Shown in pieces: positions 1 to 9,335 of a stretch of 29,417 bases of DNA (positions within the stretch are counted from its first letter, which is position 1; every line of letters starts with the position of its first letter). The stretch comes from Wuchereria bancrofti (Eukaryota > Nematoda > Chromadorea > Rhabditida > Onchocercidae): NCBI GenBank assembly GCA_005281725.1, contig SSBO01000038.1, positions 1 through 29,417 on the forward strand. The letters are read 5' to 3'. The notes below the pieces were generated by a model. The model saw only the letters and a program-made list of their open reading frames with translations, was not told the origin of the DNA and ran no database searches. The position numbers and the translations under genes were made by a program.

Positions 1-350
1 GACGCTATTACTCCAAATGGAACCCTCTGAAAACGATAACATATCAAATTTTCCTTGGTGATTTCTTCTTGAATATCCTTTAACCACAAAAAACGAGTGC
101 AGTTCCTTTCGGATGGGTGTAATTCCAGTTGCAAAAAAGCCTTTTCTATATCTGCTGTTATAACAATTTTCATCATTCTGAAACGAAGTAAAACACCTGC
201 TAAGTCAGGTAGTGTAGTGGGACCACGATATAACATATTATTCAGACTTTTTTCTCCTTTAATACGGGCCGAAGCGTCATAGACAATTCGTAATTCAGAA
301 TATCTAAAATGTTGGCCTTGGAAAGATTCTAAACAAAAATTAAGCAATAA
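1..350 (-). pseudogene. BEL/Pao pol fragment, reverse transcriptase (antisense, runs off window edge)
   Basis: On the minus strand a frame stays open from about 350 to the window edge at 1. It reads as the reverse transcriptase of a BEL/Pao LTR retrotransposon. In order it shows a LRIVYDASA block, [19 protein letters not shown], the catalytic-aspartate block [21 protein letters not shown], and an RVPFGV block at the edge. These blocks are characteristic of BEL/Pao RT and recur in the divergently oriented copy that starts near 358. No stop or frameshift is visible in this piece, so it may belong to a more intact copy lying left of the window. It has no start codon context of its own and begins abruptly at the junction with the next fragment. 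Annotated as a fragment because only part of RT is present. Confidence 0.85.
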
Positions 351-357
351 TTATGGA

Positions 358-1850
358 ATGTGTTTGGGACGATTGAAGAATTTAGTCAACCGCCTACAAC
401 AAAATTCAATTCTCCATGCATACCGCAAGATACTTATGGGTCAACTACAATCAGGTATAATTGAAGAAGTACGTTCGAAAGATGAGGTAGGTGTTATTCA
501 TTACCTACCACATCATGAAGTATTAACTCCTAGCAAAACTACCACTAAATTAAATTAAGAATTGTTTATGATGCATCAGCGCATCACAAAGGATTTAAAT
601 GAAGTATTATATCGAGGTCCAGTAATGTTACCAGATTTAGTGGGAGTGATATTACGTTTCCGGATGATGAAAATAGTAATAACGGCTGATATTGAAAAAG
701 CATTCTTGCAACTAGAACTACAAAATGAAGGAAGAAATTGCACGCGTTTCCTTTGGCTAGACGATATAGAAAAAGAAGTAAGTGATGGGAATATAAAATG
801 TTACGCTTTAGGAGAGTTCCCTTCGGAGTTATATCTTCACCTTTCTTATTAGCAGCAACATTAAACTACCATCTGGAAAACTACGGCAGTATGGGAAATA
901 AGGAAAAATTTATATGTAGATAATATTATAATATCAGCCAATGGAACGGAAGAGGCACTACATAAGTATGAAAAAATGAGAGATTTTTGGAAAAGCATCA
1001 ATGAATATAAGAGAATTTTTTTCAAACGATGAAGAGATTAACGAACGAATACCTTATTGTAAATCAAGTGAATCAAGAAAATTTTCTCGGCCTTATATGG
1101 AATCACGAAAGCGATATTATCCGTGTGACACTAAAACCATGGATAGGAAAAAATTTGACAAAAAGGACTATCCTCCAATTTATAGCTTCTCAATATGATC
1201 CATTAGATTTTCTCGTTCATACAATGATCAAACTGAAATTATTCATTCAACATTTGTGGAAAAAAAATATTTCTTGGGATCAATCTTTAAACAAACAGGA
1301 CGAGCAGCAATGGATAAATCTTATCAAGGAATGGCCAACAAATACAATGGAACTACCAAGATTCGTAATGGAAGCTTCACAACTAACAGAATTTCATATA
1401 TTCACTGATGCTTCAAAAACTGCTTATTCTGTAGCTATTTATATTCTTAATCAAGGTACACATTCGAATCCATTTTTGATTTATGCTAAATCTCGAATTG
1501 CTCCAATTAAAAGCATATCAATACCTAGACTTGAATTACTATCCGTACTAATTGGAGTAAGAGCAGCTCAGTTCGTATTGAAACAATTAAATCTAGAAAA
1601 TAACCCTATTACATTGTGGTCAGACTCAAAATGTGTTCTCTACTGGATATAGAATTATACAAAAACTTCCCCGATTTGTACAAAATCGCATCGAAGAAAT
1701 ACGAAAATCTAATTTCGGACTGAAATATATATCAAGTGCTCAGACAGAATCCAGCAGACATAGCCATCAAAGGACTTTCGCCACTTAAGCTTCAAAATTG
1801 TAAACAATGATGGAACGGACCTCAGTGGCTGGAAACTTTTCAAATATAAC
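358..1850 (+). pseudogene. Decayed BEL/Pao pol: reverse transcriptase, connection and RNase H
   Basis: Plus-strand remnant of a BEL/Pao polyprotein. RT blocks (RIVYDASA near 555-590, [10 protein letters not shown] near 685-715, RVPFGV near 810-830, YVDN near 912-925) are followed by a long open stretch 1029-1652. That stretch holds [23 protein letters not shown] and an RNase H domain with candidate catalytic residues in TDAS (D127 of that 207-residue frame), LELLS (E169) and SDSK (D199). After a stop at 1650-1652 the frame shifts and continues with LPRFVQNR and QNPADIA to about 1830. Breaks: compensating frameshifts near 550 and 592, a 1-base loss near 805, further shifts near 890-1040, a stop at 1652 and others after. 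Multiple lesions make it clearly dead. The protease and upstream gag are missing, and integrase does not follow. Confidence 0.88.
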
Positions 1851-1882
1851 ATTTCGCAAATCAAAGACAACCTTTCACGACA

Positions 1883-2340
1883 ATAGCGCCAGAAAACTAC
1901 GATGTCATAATAGGTTTACTAATAGAGAAGTATGGTAAACCTTTCATTATAAGGAAATCACTTTACAATGAACTGAATTCCATCAGAAGAAATGACCGTG
2001 ATTGGAAAGCAACCATCAAAGCCATGGAGAGAATACTTCGACAGCTGGAAGCTATAGGTGAAAATTTAGAGCATCCAAGTATCGAAATTTCAATTGAGAA
2101 TAAATTACCAGCGTATATCAAGTTTTAATAGTTGATAAATTATACCAATTGAAAGAGGAGTCGATGAGTTGGTCAGTTAAAAGTATCCGACAATACTTGA
2201 CAAGACTAGTACTAAGAAATGAAGAAGTTCCTAGAAGTCAAGCGGACAAAAGGGAGAAGGAAGCAAACAAATATAATGTTAAGGGTAAAACTTCTGCATT
2301 GGCGGCTATCCAAAATGGAGATGAGATTAAAATCGTTAAA
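1883..2340 (+). pseudogene. BEL/Pao gag fragment (DUF1759-like), lying downstream of pol
   Basis: From about 1883 the plus strand reads PENYDVIIGLLIEKYGKP, then LYNELNSI, ERILRQLEAIGE and, after a frame change near 2120, DKLYQLKEESMSW and KSIRQYLTRLVLRNE. This order (hydrophobic helix with EKYG, LY.EL, ERLLRQLEALGE) is typical of the DUF1759 gag-like domain of BEL/Pao retrotransposons, which normally lies upstream of protease and RT. Here it sits directly after the RNase H remnant and runs straight into the 3' part of an LTR, so the order is scrambled. At least one frameshift and tandem stops near 2126-2131 show it is not functional. The domain name comes from family knowledge. The exact left boundary (somewhere in 1840-1885) is uncertain. 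Confidence 0.75.
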
Positions 2341-2539
2341 TTCTTCATCAAATTCGTAGATATTCTACGAAATTATCAGTATTGTTGATATAGATTAATA
2401 TCTATATATTGTTAGCCAAATAAAATCGTTAAAACAAATCTCATTCAACGCATTCATCTACACCAACTACAATAACAAACAAGGAAGGACTTTGAGCATA
2501 CGGAAGTCATATTCAGACTGAACCCCAACTTTCACAGCA
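2341..2539 (+). repeat. 3' fragment of a BEL/Pao LTR
   Basis: This stretch matches the last ~200 bases of the LTR at 19988-20551 (from 20350), with scattered substitutions and small indels, and the LTR at 28809-29376 on the other strand. It keeps the TTCGTAGA/TCTACGAA palindrome (2353-2371), the AATAAA context and the end CTTTCACAGCA, where the other copies end CTTTCACAACA. The first ~360 bases of the LTR are absent: the match starts abruptly where the gag fragment stops. Confidence 0.9.
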
Positions 2540-3945
2540 GAGGTATGGTGATTGAATTGTTCAGGTATACATTTTCGAACAAATAATAAACTGAAGTGAT
2601 TTCTAATTTGAAATTCAATCCTTTTTTCAAATGCATTTCATTTGCTAAAATAAAAATTTTCTAGTATTAATAACATATGAATTCTTTGACAATAGTATTA
2701 TATTTCTAAATTCTCAATTTTTAAAAATTTTAATTGCATTAATTTTCTGATTATTGCAAAAGAAGAAAATTGCTAAAAATAATTATAAAAAATAAAAAGA
2801 AAAAATTAAAGATTAATTTAGATTTGACCAAAAAACTGCTACAATTTTTAGCATTTTAAATTTATTTTATTTCTATAAAAAAATATTGAAATATTAATGA
2901 AATAATCATTTGTAAGAAATCACTAACAAATTTTTATTACTTTATAAGTGTTACACACCTAATCACCATGCATTAATGAATTTAATTATTTCATTTATGA
3001 TATTGATAAGGATTTGTTTAGTGATAAAATATAGCAATAATTTGTGCTTTTATGCCATATTATACCATATTTCTTTTATTCCATTAATTAATAAACGTAT
3101 TTCTTTTAAACTATCAGTGGTGATAATAACAGATATCACCAACAACAATATCACTTGTGGTTATTGTAATAATGTTATCATCACCAATACCTTTTAAAAT
3201 AAATTCATAGTGATCTAAAAATATATATCATATAAAATGCATTTTGTTTTTTTTATTTTTATTTTGCACATATTTGTATTTTATATATCTTTGTTATTTT
3301 ATAACTGGAGAAAAAAGCAGTGCAATGAAGAAAGAAATTATTAAAAGTTAAAATTCAAAAAAGAAAAAACTTTTTTTCCATTTAATTATTGACGCATAAT
3401 TTCTTAATTTATTTCTTAGTTCGTCTTAAAATTGAAAAAAAGTTTGATTTTTTAACAGTTATAAAATTGTTTATATCAAATATTTGATACATAAGCACAT
3501 TAAAATGATTTTTCCCTAATTTTCGAAATATCAAATTATTGATTATTGAATACAAATTAATTGGTCATCAGTTAATGAAATGTATGCTAAATGAGTCACT
3601 TTGAATATTTTGCAATTATGTTAAAAATATAAAATTTTAAAATTTGCTTTAAAAATTTTCTATGGATCTTTTTGATTAATAACTTAAGAATGACACAAAG
3701 TATTAATTAACATTTCTGTTGCTAATTTAATAAATTCACCGAAAAGTTACAATGAAGAAAGTGAAAAAATCTGTCATTCAGAATTTGACTAGAATTAAAT
3801 TAGCAATTAAAAGAATTAGTGACTTGCAATTAAGTCATAAATGAAGTTTTGAAAAGCATAAAATGGAAATTTTATAAATTCTGTTTTCTGATAAAACAAA
3901 AAGAAAGGAAGAAAGAAGAAAAGAACGAAAATAAACGGTCAATAA
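2540..3945. other. AT-rich non-coding stretch
   Basis: About 1.4 kb of very AT-rich DNA with only short open frames and no recognisable protein, splice pattern or repeat family. The longest open frame (2976-3197) has the biased Ile/Asn/Phe composition expected by chance at this base composition. Confidence 0.6.
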
Positions 3946-4503
3946 ATGATAATTTCAATTTTAACGAGCAGTTATAGCAGATCGATCGAAATTGCACGTC
4001 GATCGAAACGGACGTCCACGTTGAAAGTGCTGAACATCTTCTGGGAACTATGGAAAAGAGAATACCTCACCAGCCTCAGAGAACGAACCCAGAGAGAGCA
4101 TTCACATTCAAAATCGACGGAGGGTAAACCAAAGAAGGGAGGAATTGTTTTGGTTGATGAGCCCGATACACCTCGGGGGCTCTGGAAACTAGCAAAGATA
4201 AGAGAACTCAAAAAAGGGAAAGATGGAGCTGTGCGAATAGAGATGCCAAGCGGAAGACTCCTCACCAGACCCATAAATGTCTTATACCCTCTCGAAGTAG
4301 AAGAAACCTACTCGACCAAAGATCAACAACACGTCAATACGATGGAAGATGTAACGAGAGATCAACAACACGTCAATACGATTAAGGAGGATGATCCGAG
4401 AGATTGACAAAGTGTCAACGCGATGAAGGAGGATGATCCTATTGCCAGGCGAACAAGGCGAGCGCTCGCGGTTGGGAGTGTCGCTAAAGACGAAGAACAT
4501 TAA
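3946..4503 (+). pseudogene. C-terminal end of a BEL/Pao pol (DUF5641-like, after integrase)
   Basis: An open frame from 3946 carries VLNIFWELWKREYLTSLRER near residues 28-47, then KKGGIVLVDEP and RGLWKLAKI, and ends a conserved block with RPINVLYPLE. FW..W..EYL..L.ER followed by a small domain containing V.DE..PRG.W..A.I and R....L.PLE is the signature of DUF5641, the region after integrase at the end of BEL/Pao polyproteins. The tail has three imperfect repeats of about 14 residues around DQQHVNT(M/I).ED. The third contains an in-frame TGA at 4405-4407, after which the same frame runs on through an Arg-rich stretch to TAA at 4501-4503. The repeat continuing past the stop suggests the ancestral frame ended at 4503. 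Everything upstream of about 4000 is unrelated AT-rich DNA, so the element is 5'-truncated. Base composition is visibly less AT-rich than the surroundings. Confidence 0.85.
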
Positions 4504-4509
4504 GTGATA

Positions 4510-4985
4510 TGTACAAGGTTGTAAAATTAAGAATGTGTAGCTAAAGCTAACAATTTATGTTAACACTTTCTTTGTTTAAATTAAATCTCCTTATACATTT
4601 ACATTACTGTATTAACTGACTTTTAATCTTTGTTAAATTAAATGTCAATCCTTTGTATCGTAAATTAAATTCCTTCTACGATATACACTATTGTCTTAAA
4701 CGACTTTTAATCTTCTTGTTCTCCAAATCATCCAGTAATCCCTCTCTACTTCCTTACTAAATCATTGTTATAGTTTTTTTCTTGCTTATATGGTTTGGTT
4801 GGGTTAAGGGCTCTAAACGCTTTAGTTTTATCCGCTTATGTTATGCTGTTAATTTATACTAAAAAGTTGTATCTTCAAGTGATTTACATTAATTTTTGTG
4901 TTTTAAAATTTGTGTTTAATTACCCAAGTTTGAGGTAATTAGCAATAAAGCATCAAATTCAAAATTTCGTTGCAGATAGAAAACA
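4510..4985 (+). repeat. Probable 3' LTR of the truncated BEL/Pao element
   Basis: A TGT seven bases after the pol stop starts a non-coding stretch that carries TTTAATTACCCAAGTTTGAG (4915-4934). The same 20-base core lies near the ends of the LTRs at 6864-7385 and 24239-24668. The candidate end is the ACA at 4983-4985, by analogy with those LTRs, where ACA closes the LTR some way after the core. The interior contains a degenerate direct repeat (TAAATTAAAT...GACTTTTAATCTT, about 4576-4634 and 4663-4715). Without a second LTR or a target-site duplication the ends are only approximate. Confidence 0.55.
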
Positions 4986-6671
4986 TTAAATTAAGAGTAG
5001 AAGCATATAGTGAAACAATTAGTGAAGTGCAAGTTAAATATTCTAAAACGAAAAAGAAATAAATTAATTTGCATGCAAATATTAAAAGACATATTGTTAT
5101 ACAAATTAAAATTGATCAATTTTAATTTTTCGGTTTGAGTCTCGAAAAGTTTAAGTGGTTAATTTAACATTGAAATAAATAAATTAATAGAAAAAATGAA
5201 GTTGAAAAATGACAAGTCATGTTAACACTTTGTTACTATTATTACTGTTTGCTACTATTATTGTCATTGTTTCCATTATTACTATTAATGTATCAGGAGA
5301 ATTTTTAAATACTTAATATTTAAGCATTATAAAACAATTTTTGATTATACCAATCATTGATTAATCATTAGATAATAGAAATAAAATTTTTATGATATAA
5401 CAATTTTAGCGCAGTAAGCGCAAACGCACTGCTTTTCTTTGTTTAGTGAAATTTCATTTTAAATACCGACTTGCAATTCAATTATATGCAATTCAATTAA
5501 TAAATGAATGCAAAAATTTAGCCAATCATTTTTTTATTACTGCTATAGAATTAATTTGTAATAATAATTTATCAAATAATAAATTACTTAATATATTTGA
5601 TAAAATTCCTGCATTACATTCAAATTAATCACTAGATTTTAATGTAAAATTTCGAAAAAAATTAGTTGCTAAACATTTATTAGTTTGTTTTATTGTTTTT
5701 TATTTTTATATTTAACAAAATTTTAATAAAAATTTTTGAAGTGATTTAACAAAAATTGTAAAATTATTTATTTTAAGCAAAAAATAACAAAAGCTTTTGT
5801 TTTTTAACGATAATATCTTTGGTTAATGGCTAAACGTTGAACAATTATTTAAGTCTTAAAAATTATTATGTAACCAATTAATCAACAATTATTAATTAAT
5901 AATTAATTAAAGCGTGCATATAAGTGTCATTAAAATACCTTGAAAATTTTTGGAATCACTAAAAGGTCTGCAATTATGTGTCATAAAATACCTTCGTTTC
6001 GCAAAATGTGATGCTAGATTCATCGGTTGACCTAAATCTTAGTTTTTATTTCGAATTGAATCAATTTTACTGTCTATAGATTTTTTTTTGCTTAAACAAT
6101 ATTTTATTTAACAAAAAGTTAATAAACCTTAATATTATCTATTATAATTGTATGTAAAAAAGTTTTTAATTTTGTCACACCAAAAAAAAGAAAACAAATC
6201 ACATTTAAAATTATTGATATTTTTCGCACAATGGTTATTTTATTGTATAAAATTGAAAAGAAAAAGGAAAAAGAAATAGAAAAATTTTAATGATAAATGA
6301 TAATGTGCAATATTTTTCTGTGATTTTCGTAAATTTATTTATTTATGTATTTTCTTTTCTTAACGAAAAAAAGCAAAAAATAATTTACCGAAAATATGGG
6401 GTGGCTTTTTAATAGGTTTTACAACGGATCATTTGAGAGTAAATTAAGCGAATATTTGGACTGATTAAACAATAAAAATAAAAACTGAGTGCAAATTTGG
6501 TGAATTCCATCACATTAATGATAGCTCTAATTATCTGAAACCTAAAATAATTAGCTAAAAATAAAAAATAATAATTCATTTTCTATAAGTTTATGTTTGA
6601 TTAATTAATTATTTTCTATTAATTATATATATTAATTATTTTATCTTTTTCGAATTTATCAATTATTTTTT
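4986..6671. other. AT-rich non-coding stretch
   Basis: No gene recognised. It contains a small (TTA)n-like patch at about 5230-5290 and many homopolymer runs. Open frames such as 5446-5628 are short and low-complexity in composition. Confidence 0.6.
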
Positions 6672-6676
6672 TGCGT
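6672..6676. repeat. Target-site duplication, left copy (TGCGT)
   Basis: TGCGT lies immediately outside the TGTTGTGAAAG end of the retroelement. The identical TGCGT lies immediately outside its other end at 7386-7390. A 5-bp duplication is usual for LTR retrotransposon integration. Confidence 0.9.
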
Positions 6677-6708
6677 TGTTGTGAAAGTTTTGCGGACACC
6701 AACGGCTC
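6677..6708 (-). repeat. 3' LTR terminal fragment (32 bases)
   Basis: Identical to 6864-6895, the 3' end of the 5' LTR. It runs from the N to the target-site duplication. Confidence 0.9.
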
Positions 6709-6709
6709 N
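6709..6709. other. Single-N assembly gap inside a retroelement
   Basis: Ambiguous base separating the gag start from the 3' LTR end of the same element. The missing internal region should lie here. Confidence 0.9.
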
Positions 6710-6835
6710 CTGCTTCTGTTCCTCCAGTGGCAGGTTTCGATCTGGTGGTAACAATTCGAGTTTCTTGATCTCGTCCAGAAGTTCGATCAGTCTGTCAACT
6801 GTTGGTTTCGCTGATTGACTGAGAGAGGTCGCCAT
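6710..6835 (-). CDS. BEL/Pao gag, N-terminal 42 residues (cut by the gap)
   Basis: ATG at 6835 opens a frame of 42 codons that is still open at the N. The product starts MATSLSQSAK and contains a short amphipathic, Leu/Glu/Lys-rich helix (DRLIELLDEIKKLELLPP). The start is chosen because it is the first ATG after the LTR and primer-binding site, only four bases beyond the end of the 18-base primer-binding stretch. This is where BEL/Pao gag begins. No diagnostic domain is reached before the gap, so identity rests on position in the element. Confidence 0.75.
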
Positions 6836-6838
6836 ATT

Positions 6839-6856
6839 ACCTCACCTCGGGCACCA
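6839..6856 (-). other. Candidate tRNA primer-binding site
   Basis: TGGTGCCCGAGGTGAGGT starts seven bases after the end of the 5' LTR. It begins with TGG, the complement of the CCA tail of a tRNA, as expected for minus-strand priming. The donor tRNA was not identified. Confidence 0.7.
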
Positions 6857-6863
6857 AAAATTT

Positions 6864-7385
6864 TGTTGTGAAAGTTTTGCGGACACCAACGGCTCGTGGA
6901 GCTCAATCTCAAACTTGGGTAATTAAACCTTTATTTAACATAAAACAAATAATAGCGCATTTTAACAAAACACGTAAACTATAAAAATACAAAATTACAA
7001 GGTATGAGAAACATCCCAAAACCACCCAAAAACATAAAGTAAATGATGGTTATGGGAGGATTGGTTGGTTTATATATAAGATTGATTTGACGAATGGGAA
7101 TTAGATGGAAGAATTTCTCATGGATAAAAAAACAAGATTGTTAACAAGATTAGTTTTATTGTGTGAGAAAGATGAAATAGATTAGTATGATTTAAGGGCC
7201 TAGACGTTGATTAATTGCAAATGTATCTCTTTAGATTTGAATAAAGATAACAAAAAAAAAACACATTGGAATTCGATGGGAATAAATCTAAGAATTATAA
7301 ATGAGATGAATAATGAGTCATGAATGGAGGGAATTATCTTTATTTTTCTTAAGGATTTATTCCAACTTTCGCGTCTTTCGCGACA
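6864..7385 (-). repeat. Complete BEL/Pao 5' LTR (522 bp)
   Basis: On the minus strand it starts TGTCGCGAAAGACGCG, a small GC hairpin also seen in altered form at the start of the LTR at 24239, and ends TTCACAACA. It contains an AATAAA signal (6930-6935) directly before the TTTAATTACCCAAGTTTGAG core. A 39-base stretch around these two motifs also occurs in the 24239 LTR. Both boundaries are fixed: the outer one by the target-site duplication and the inner one by the 32-base 3' LTR copy. Confidence 0.9.
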
Positions 7386-7390
7386 TGCGT
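7386..7390. repeat. Target-site duplication, right copy (TGCGT)
   Basis: Matches 6672-6676 and directly abuts the ACA that is the outer end of the 5' LTR on this strand. Confidence 0.9.
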
Positions 7391-8984
7391 TTTCATTGCG
7401 TTTACAAACTTTTTTTAATGCTTAATTATTTCATTTTTACTTACACATAATATTAAAGTAAATTATAAAACTGAAATAATTTTATCATATTTTTATGTGG
7501 AAATTTATCACAAACTGTTTATTATAATAGTATTAGAAGATAAAATTAGAAAATATTCATATTTCAAAATTCTGAAAAATCAAAATTATATCAAAAAATA
7601 TTCCAAATTTTTTCAATTTAATTTTAGAAACAATTATCATTTTTTTTGTAATTTTATCTAACAAAAAAAACATAGAAATGAATAAATTAAAATTAAAATA
7701 ACTAACTTGAAATGGTACATTAAATGATCATTTATCAGAAACAAATATTGTCAATAATGCAGCAGGTATTGTACAAATGAAAAATATTATGATAATTGAG
7801 AATAATAAGGAAATAATCGCTTTTCTTCCTAAAAAAAGAAACAAAATTTTTTTCTATCATATTTTGTATTTTATAAGAAACTTTTATAATTTCTCTCTTT
7901 TTTTATGTTACACATAAAATGCTTAAATTATCAATTTAAAAACGTTCAAAAATTTAACCTTTATGTCAAATATACTTTATGTTACAAAATAATTGTGCTA
8001 AAAAATTTTTACATAATAATTAAAGTGTAAGAGAAAAAAATAATATGACAGATAATTCCAAAAAATGAAAAAAATTAAAAATAAACTTACTAGTTATTTA
8101 ATTAGGAAAAAAATTAAAAATGAGCTCACTAATTAATTAATTAGAAAAATGAAAGAAAATTAGAAAACTGCCTATAATTAAAAAATTCACTAATTAAAAA
8201 AGGCTTACTAATTATTTAAAAAAACAAAAATATTTAAAACATACTAAAGTTTGTGTGATGCATTTCTGACGTTGCTGAAATGTACAACGTATATTTCATA
8301 CAGGAAGCATAATCATTGCTAAGGTTTATTTTTTGTTAACAGATATTCTTCATAATTCATTTTTAAAATAACTATAAACTTTTCAATTTTTCCTTTGTCA
8401 ACTTTTTAATTTGATGTAGTCCGGTTATAGAACTGGTGTAACTAATAAATTTTATGTAATAATTTATTTCTTTTTCAAACTAATACTTATTAATTTAATA
8501 TAGCATACAATTGGCGTAATTAATAATACTTGATGTGTTTTATTTTAAATGAATTTTTGCAAACAAAAATTATAAATTATTTTAATTAAGTGACCTTGAG
8601 TTTAATTAATTGGAAAATTTTTATTGAGATTATTTCAGCTTTATTTTAATTTTAATTGGGATTAAAGGGGTAGTTTTTCGAGTCAAAAAGATTCTTTAGT
8701 TTAGATCAGCTAAGTATTTTTATGAATTTTATTATGAATGCAAATTTTTTCACTTTTCATTTCATATTTAATAGATTTAATGTTGCTACTATAATTATCA
8801 GCCAAAGTTAATTATCTAGCAAAATTTTCACAATAAATGTTTTCGATAAAAAAAATATAAACTGAACCAAATTTATTCGAAAAATTCAATTTCTTTCAGC
8901 TTAATTTAGTTTTTCGGTCATTTTGATTTTTTATGCAATACTTCAATTCGTCTTAGATAAATGCTTTTTTATAAAACGGAAAAA

Positions 8985-9065
8985 CTTAGCAATTCATAAA
9001 ATAAATAAATAAGCAAAAAAAAAAAACTTAGCAATTCACAAAATAAATAAATAAGCAAAAGAAAA
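8985..9065. repeat. Tandem duplication, 42-base unit x2
   Basis: CTTAGCAATTCA(T/C)AAAAT followed by AAATAAATAAGC and an A-run occurs twice in a row. The same pair recurs at about 10491-10571 in the second copy of the block. Confidence 0.85.
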
Positions 9066-9104
9066 TAAAAAAATGATTAGAATTTTAAATTATTCTTGAG
9101 ATTG

Positions 9105-9233
9105 GAGAAAAAAGAAGAAAGAAGAAGAAGAAGAAAGAAGAAGAAACAAGAAGAAGAAAGAAGAAGAAGAAAGAAGAAGAAGAAAGAAGAAGAAGAAAGA
9201 AGAAGAAGAAAGAAGAAGAAGAAAGAAGAAGAA
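9105..9233 (+). repeat. Purine (GAA/GAAA) array, first copy, truncated at N
   Basis: All-purine strand of GAAGAAGAAAGAA-type repeats with one C (GAAACAAG). It equals the first part of the array at 10611 onward. Confidence 0.9.
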
Positions 9234-9335
9234 NATTTTAATTTTAATTGGGATTAAAGGGGTAGTTTTTCGAGTCAAAAAGATTCTTTAGTTTAGATCA
9301 GCTAAGTATTTTTATGAATTTTATTATGAATGCAA
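9234..9335. repeat. 100-base fragment between two Ns, third copy of an internal segment
   Basis: Ns at 9234 and 9335 enclose exactly 100 bases (9235-9334) that match 8643-8742 and 10149-10248. A piece this short between two Ns, placed inside its own parent repeat, looks like a redundant short contig. Confidence 0.85.

Larger units (their letters stand above)
6677..7385 (-). mobile_element. BEL/Pao LTR retrotransposon with its interior collapsed at an N
   Basis: Read on the minus strand: a complete 5' LTR (7385-6864), a 7-base spacer, a candidate primer-binding site, the start of gag (6835-6710), an N at 6709, then only the last 32 bases of the 3' LTR (6708-6677). The 32-base piece is identical to the corresponding end of the 5' LTR (6864-6895). 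The whole is flanked by TGCGT on both sides, so the two outer ends are genuine integration boundaries. The protease, RT, RNase H, integrase and most of the 3' LTR are absent from the assembly. They are most likely present in the genome, since the break coincides with the N. Confidence 0.92.
7867..9233. repeat. First copy of a ~1.4-kb AT-rich block ending in a GAA array
   Basis: This block recurs at 9336-10739 with essentially identical sequence, except for a 37-base insertion in the second copy near 9930-9966. It holds no gene. Inside it are degenerate tandem AATTA-rich repeats (about 8075-8225), a 42-base tandem duplication (8985-9026 and 9027-9065) and the start of a purine array (9105-9233). 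It stops at the N at 9234. Confidence 0.9.

Noticed and set aside
97..282. Plus-strand open frame over the left edge
   Set aside because: It is antisense to a clear BEL/Pao reverse transcriptase frame on the minus strand.
2976..3197. 73-residue Ile/Asn-rich frame as a gene
   Set aside because: Chance frame in AT-rich DNA with no homology or splice context.
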